The notes under the pieces: generated by a model | What the model was told of the DNA's origin: nothing | Seen by the model: only the letters and a program-made list of their open reading frames with translations | Database searches by the model: none | Source of the DNA: JAWHQP01 sp032586195 | GTDB lineage: Bacteria > Pseudomonadota > Gammaproteobacteria > Enterobacterales > Pasteurellaceae | DNA: 64,000 nucleotides | NCBI GenBank assembly: GCA_032586195.1 | Contig: JAWHQP010000003.1 | Coordinates: forward strand, 62,001-126,000 | Direction of reading: 5' to 3' | Part shown: positions 63,137 through 64,000 of the stretch, in pieces | How positions within the stretch are numbered: the stretch's first letter is position 1 | How the letters are laid out: every line of letters starts with the position of its first letter | Translations under genes and position numbers: made by a program

Positions 63137-64000
63137 ATGGCTGATTATCAGAATAAAAAAATTACCGTGATTGGGCTTGGCAAAACAGGTTTGTCCGTAG
63201 TGGATTTTTTACGTACGAAACAAGCGGATATTCGAGTGATTGATACGCGCGCTCAACCCGCGGGCGTGGAGCAACTGGCGGCGGATATTCCGCTGCACAC
63301 CGGCAGTCTTAATCAGCGATGGCTGCTGGACAGCGATATGATCGTGATCAGCCCCGGGCTTTCGGTAAAAACTCCAGAAATCAGCACCGCACTTTCTGCC
63401 GGCGTGGAGGTTGTAGGCGATATTGAACTGTTCTGCCGCGAAGCAAACGAACACAACAAACCGGTGGTGGGCATTACGGGCTCAAACGGCAAAAGTACGG
63501 TAACTACGCTCGTTGCCGAAATGGCGAAAGCCGATGGTAAACGGGTCGGCATGGGCGGCAATATCGGTATTCCTGCACTGTCTTTATTGAAGGAAGACCA
63601 TGATCTCTATGTGCTGGAATTATCCAGCTTCCAGTTAGAAACTACCTATAGTCTGCAAGCGGCGGCAGCCAGCGTGCTGAATGTAACCGAGGATCATATG
63701 AATCGTTACGTGGATTTGCAAGATTACCGCCAAGCGAAATTGCGTATTTATCAGCATAGCCGGGTGGGTGTCGTGAACGCGGAAGATCCGTTAACAAGAG
63801 AAGACGGCAAGCAAAGTGCGGTTAAACAGGTGAGTTTCGGCGAACATCAGGCGGCGGATTACCGGCTGAAAAGTGAAAACGGAAAACAATATTTAACGGC
63901 TTATGGGGAAGTGGTGTTGCCTTGTGATGAAATAAAACTTTCTGGTCGCCATAATTATATGAACGCTCTTGCCGCTATTGCTTTGGCTCAGGCGGTGGGT
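63137..64000 (+). CDS. murD: UDP-MurNAc-L-alanine:D-glutamate ligase MurD (partial)
   Basis: Adds D-Glu to UDP-MurNAc-L-Ala. The first 288 codons are in the window and the gene runs off the end (family length about 440). It begins MADYQNKKITVIGLGKTGLS, with ATP-binding GITGSNGKSTVTT (about 112-124), GGNIGIPAL, ELSSFQLETT and NVTEDHMNRY. The start is ATG 63137. Two uptake cores lie within it (about 63382 and 63810). Confidence 0.95.
   Translation, partial: MADYQNKKITVIGLGKTGLSVVDFLRTKQADIRVIDTRAQPAGVEQLAADIPLHTGSLNQRWLLDSDMIVISPGLSVKTPEISTALSAGVEVVGDIELFCREANEHNKPVVGITGSNGKSTVTTLVAEMAKADGKRVGMGGNIGIPALSLLKEDHDLYVLELSSFQLETTYSLQAAAASVLNVTEDHMNRYVDLQDYRQAKLRIYQHSRVGVVNAEDPLTREDGKQSAVKQVSFGEHQAADYRLKSENGKQYLTAYGEVVLPCDEIKLSGRHNYMNALAAIALAQAVG

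Noticed and set aside
1..64000. CRISPR arrays, rRNA operons, intact insertion sequences
   Set aside because: No regularly spaced identical repeats, no rRNA sequence and no intact transposase were found; the many short repeats are uptake signals.

Overview
The window is a chromosomal segment of a Pasteurellaceae bacterium. About thirty copies of the Hin-type DNA uptake signal core (AAGTGCGGT or its complement) are visible by eye in genes and intergenic gaps. Gene order and protein sequences (P6-type Pal, comNOPQ-recC, fused gshF) match Haemophilus/Pasteurella/Basfia relatives. The combination is most like the rumen succinate producers (Basfia/Mannheimia succiniciproducens, Actinobacillus succinogenes). 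The species assignment is inference.

Layout. 0.1-2.3 kb: nicotinate salvage (nicotinate phosphoribosyltransferase, nadE) and a small exported protein. 2.8-5.6 kb: cytochrome bd oxidase cydAB plus the 32-residue cydX. 5.9-10.6 kb: ybgC-tolQRAB-pal, followed by two tRNA-Lys genes (TTT, CTT). 11.0-16.8 kb: competence pseudopilin operon comNOPQ-recC behind a CRP-S site. 16.8-18.7 kb: holD-rimI divergent from rsmC. 18.7-19.5 kb: AT-rich gap with a decayed gene. 19.5-24.3 kb: iron/siderophore module (AraC regulator, Fur box, TonB receptor, exported Fes-like esterase). 24.3-27.3 kb: AT-rich remnant of a mobile element with several wrecked tyrosine recombinases. 27.4-30.9 kb: divergent ssb/uvrA sharing a LexA box and a CRP-S palindrome; uvrA carries a one-base frameshift. 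31.2-34.8 kb: pentahaem cytochrome and Tat-exported molybdoreductase (torYZ/mtsYZ type) behind a perfect FNR box. 35.0-37.8 kb: mreBCD. 38.0-39.8 kb: htpG. 40.0-44.0 kb: Sfp-type phosphopantetheinyl transferase, nudF, cpdA, miaB. 44.2-49.6 kb: polar amino-acid ABC transporter and gshF. 49.7-53.4 kb: ybeZ, ybeY, tmcA and a small protein. 53.6-55.1 kb: CstA-family transporter. 55.3-64.0 kb: start of the dcw division/cell-wall cluster (mraZ to murD, which runs off the window).

Most of the segment is core genome. Several parts are linked by regulation. FNR/ArcA-like sites sit at cyd and a perfect FNR box at torYZ (respiration at low oxygen). Sxy-dependent CRP-S sites sit at comN and ssb (DNA uptake), alongside the uptake sequences themselves. 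A CRP-N site sits before the CstA transporter, while cpdA, also in the window, degrades cAMP.

The most unusual items are: (i) the degenerate multi-recombinase element, which lacks uptake sequences; (ii) an extended uptake signal in which GAGTTTT lies exactly 11 nt after the core in at least a dozen copies; (iii) uptake-signal inverted repeats placed inside or at the end of operons; (iv) the shared SOS/competence control region of ssb-uvrA together with a frameshifted uvrA; (v) the exported two-domain esterase module; and (vi) a strong hairpin between mraZ and rsmH. I saw no CRISPR array, rRNA operon or intact insertion sequence.
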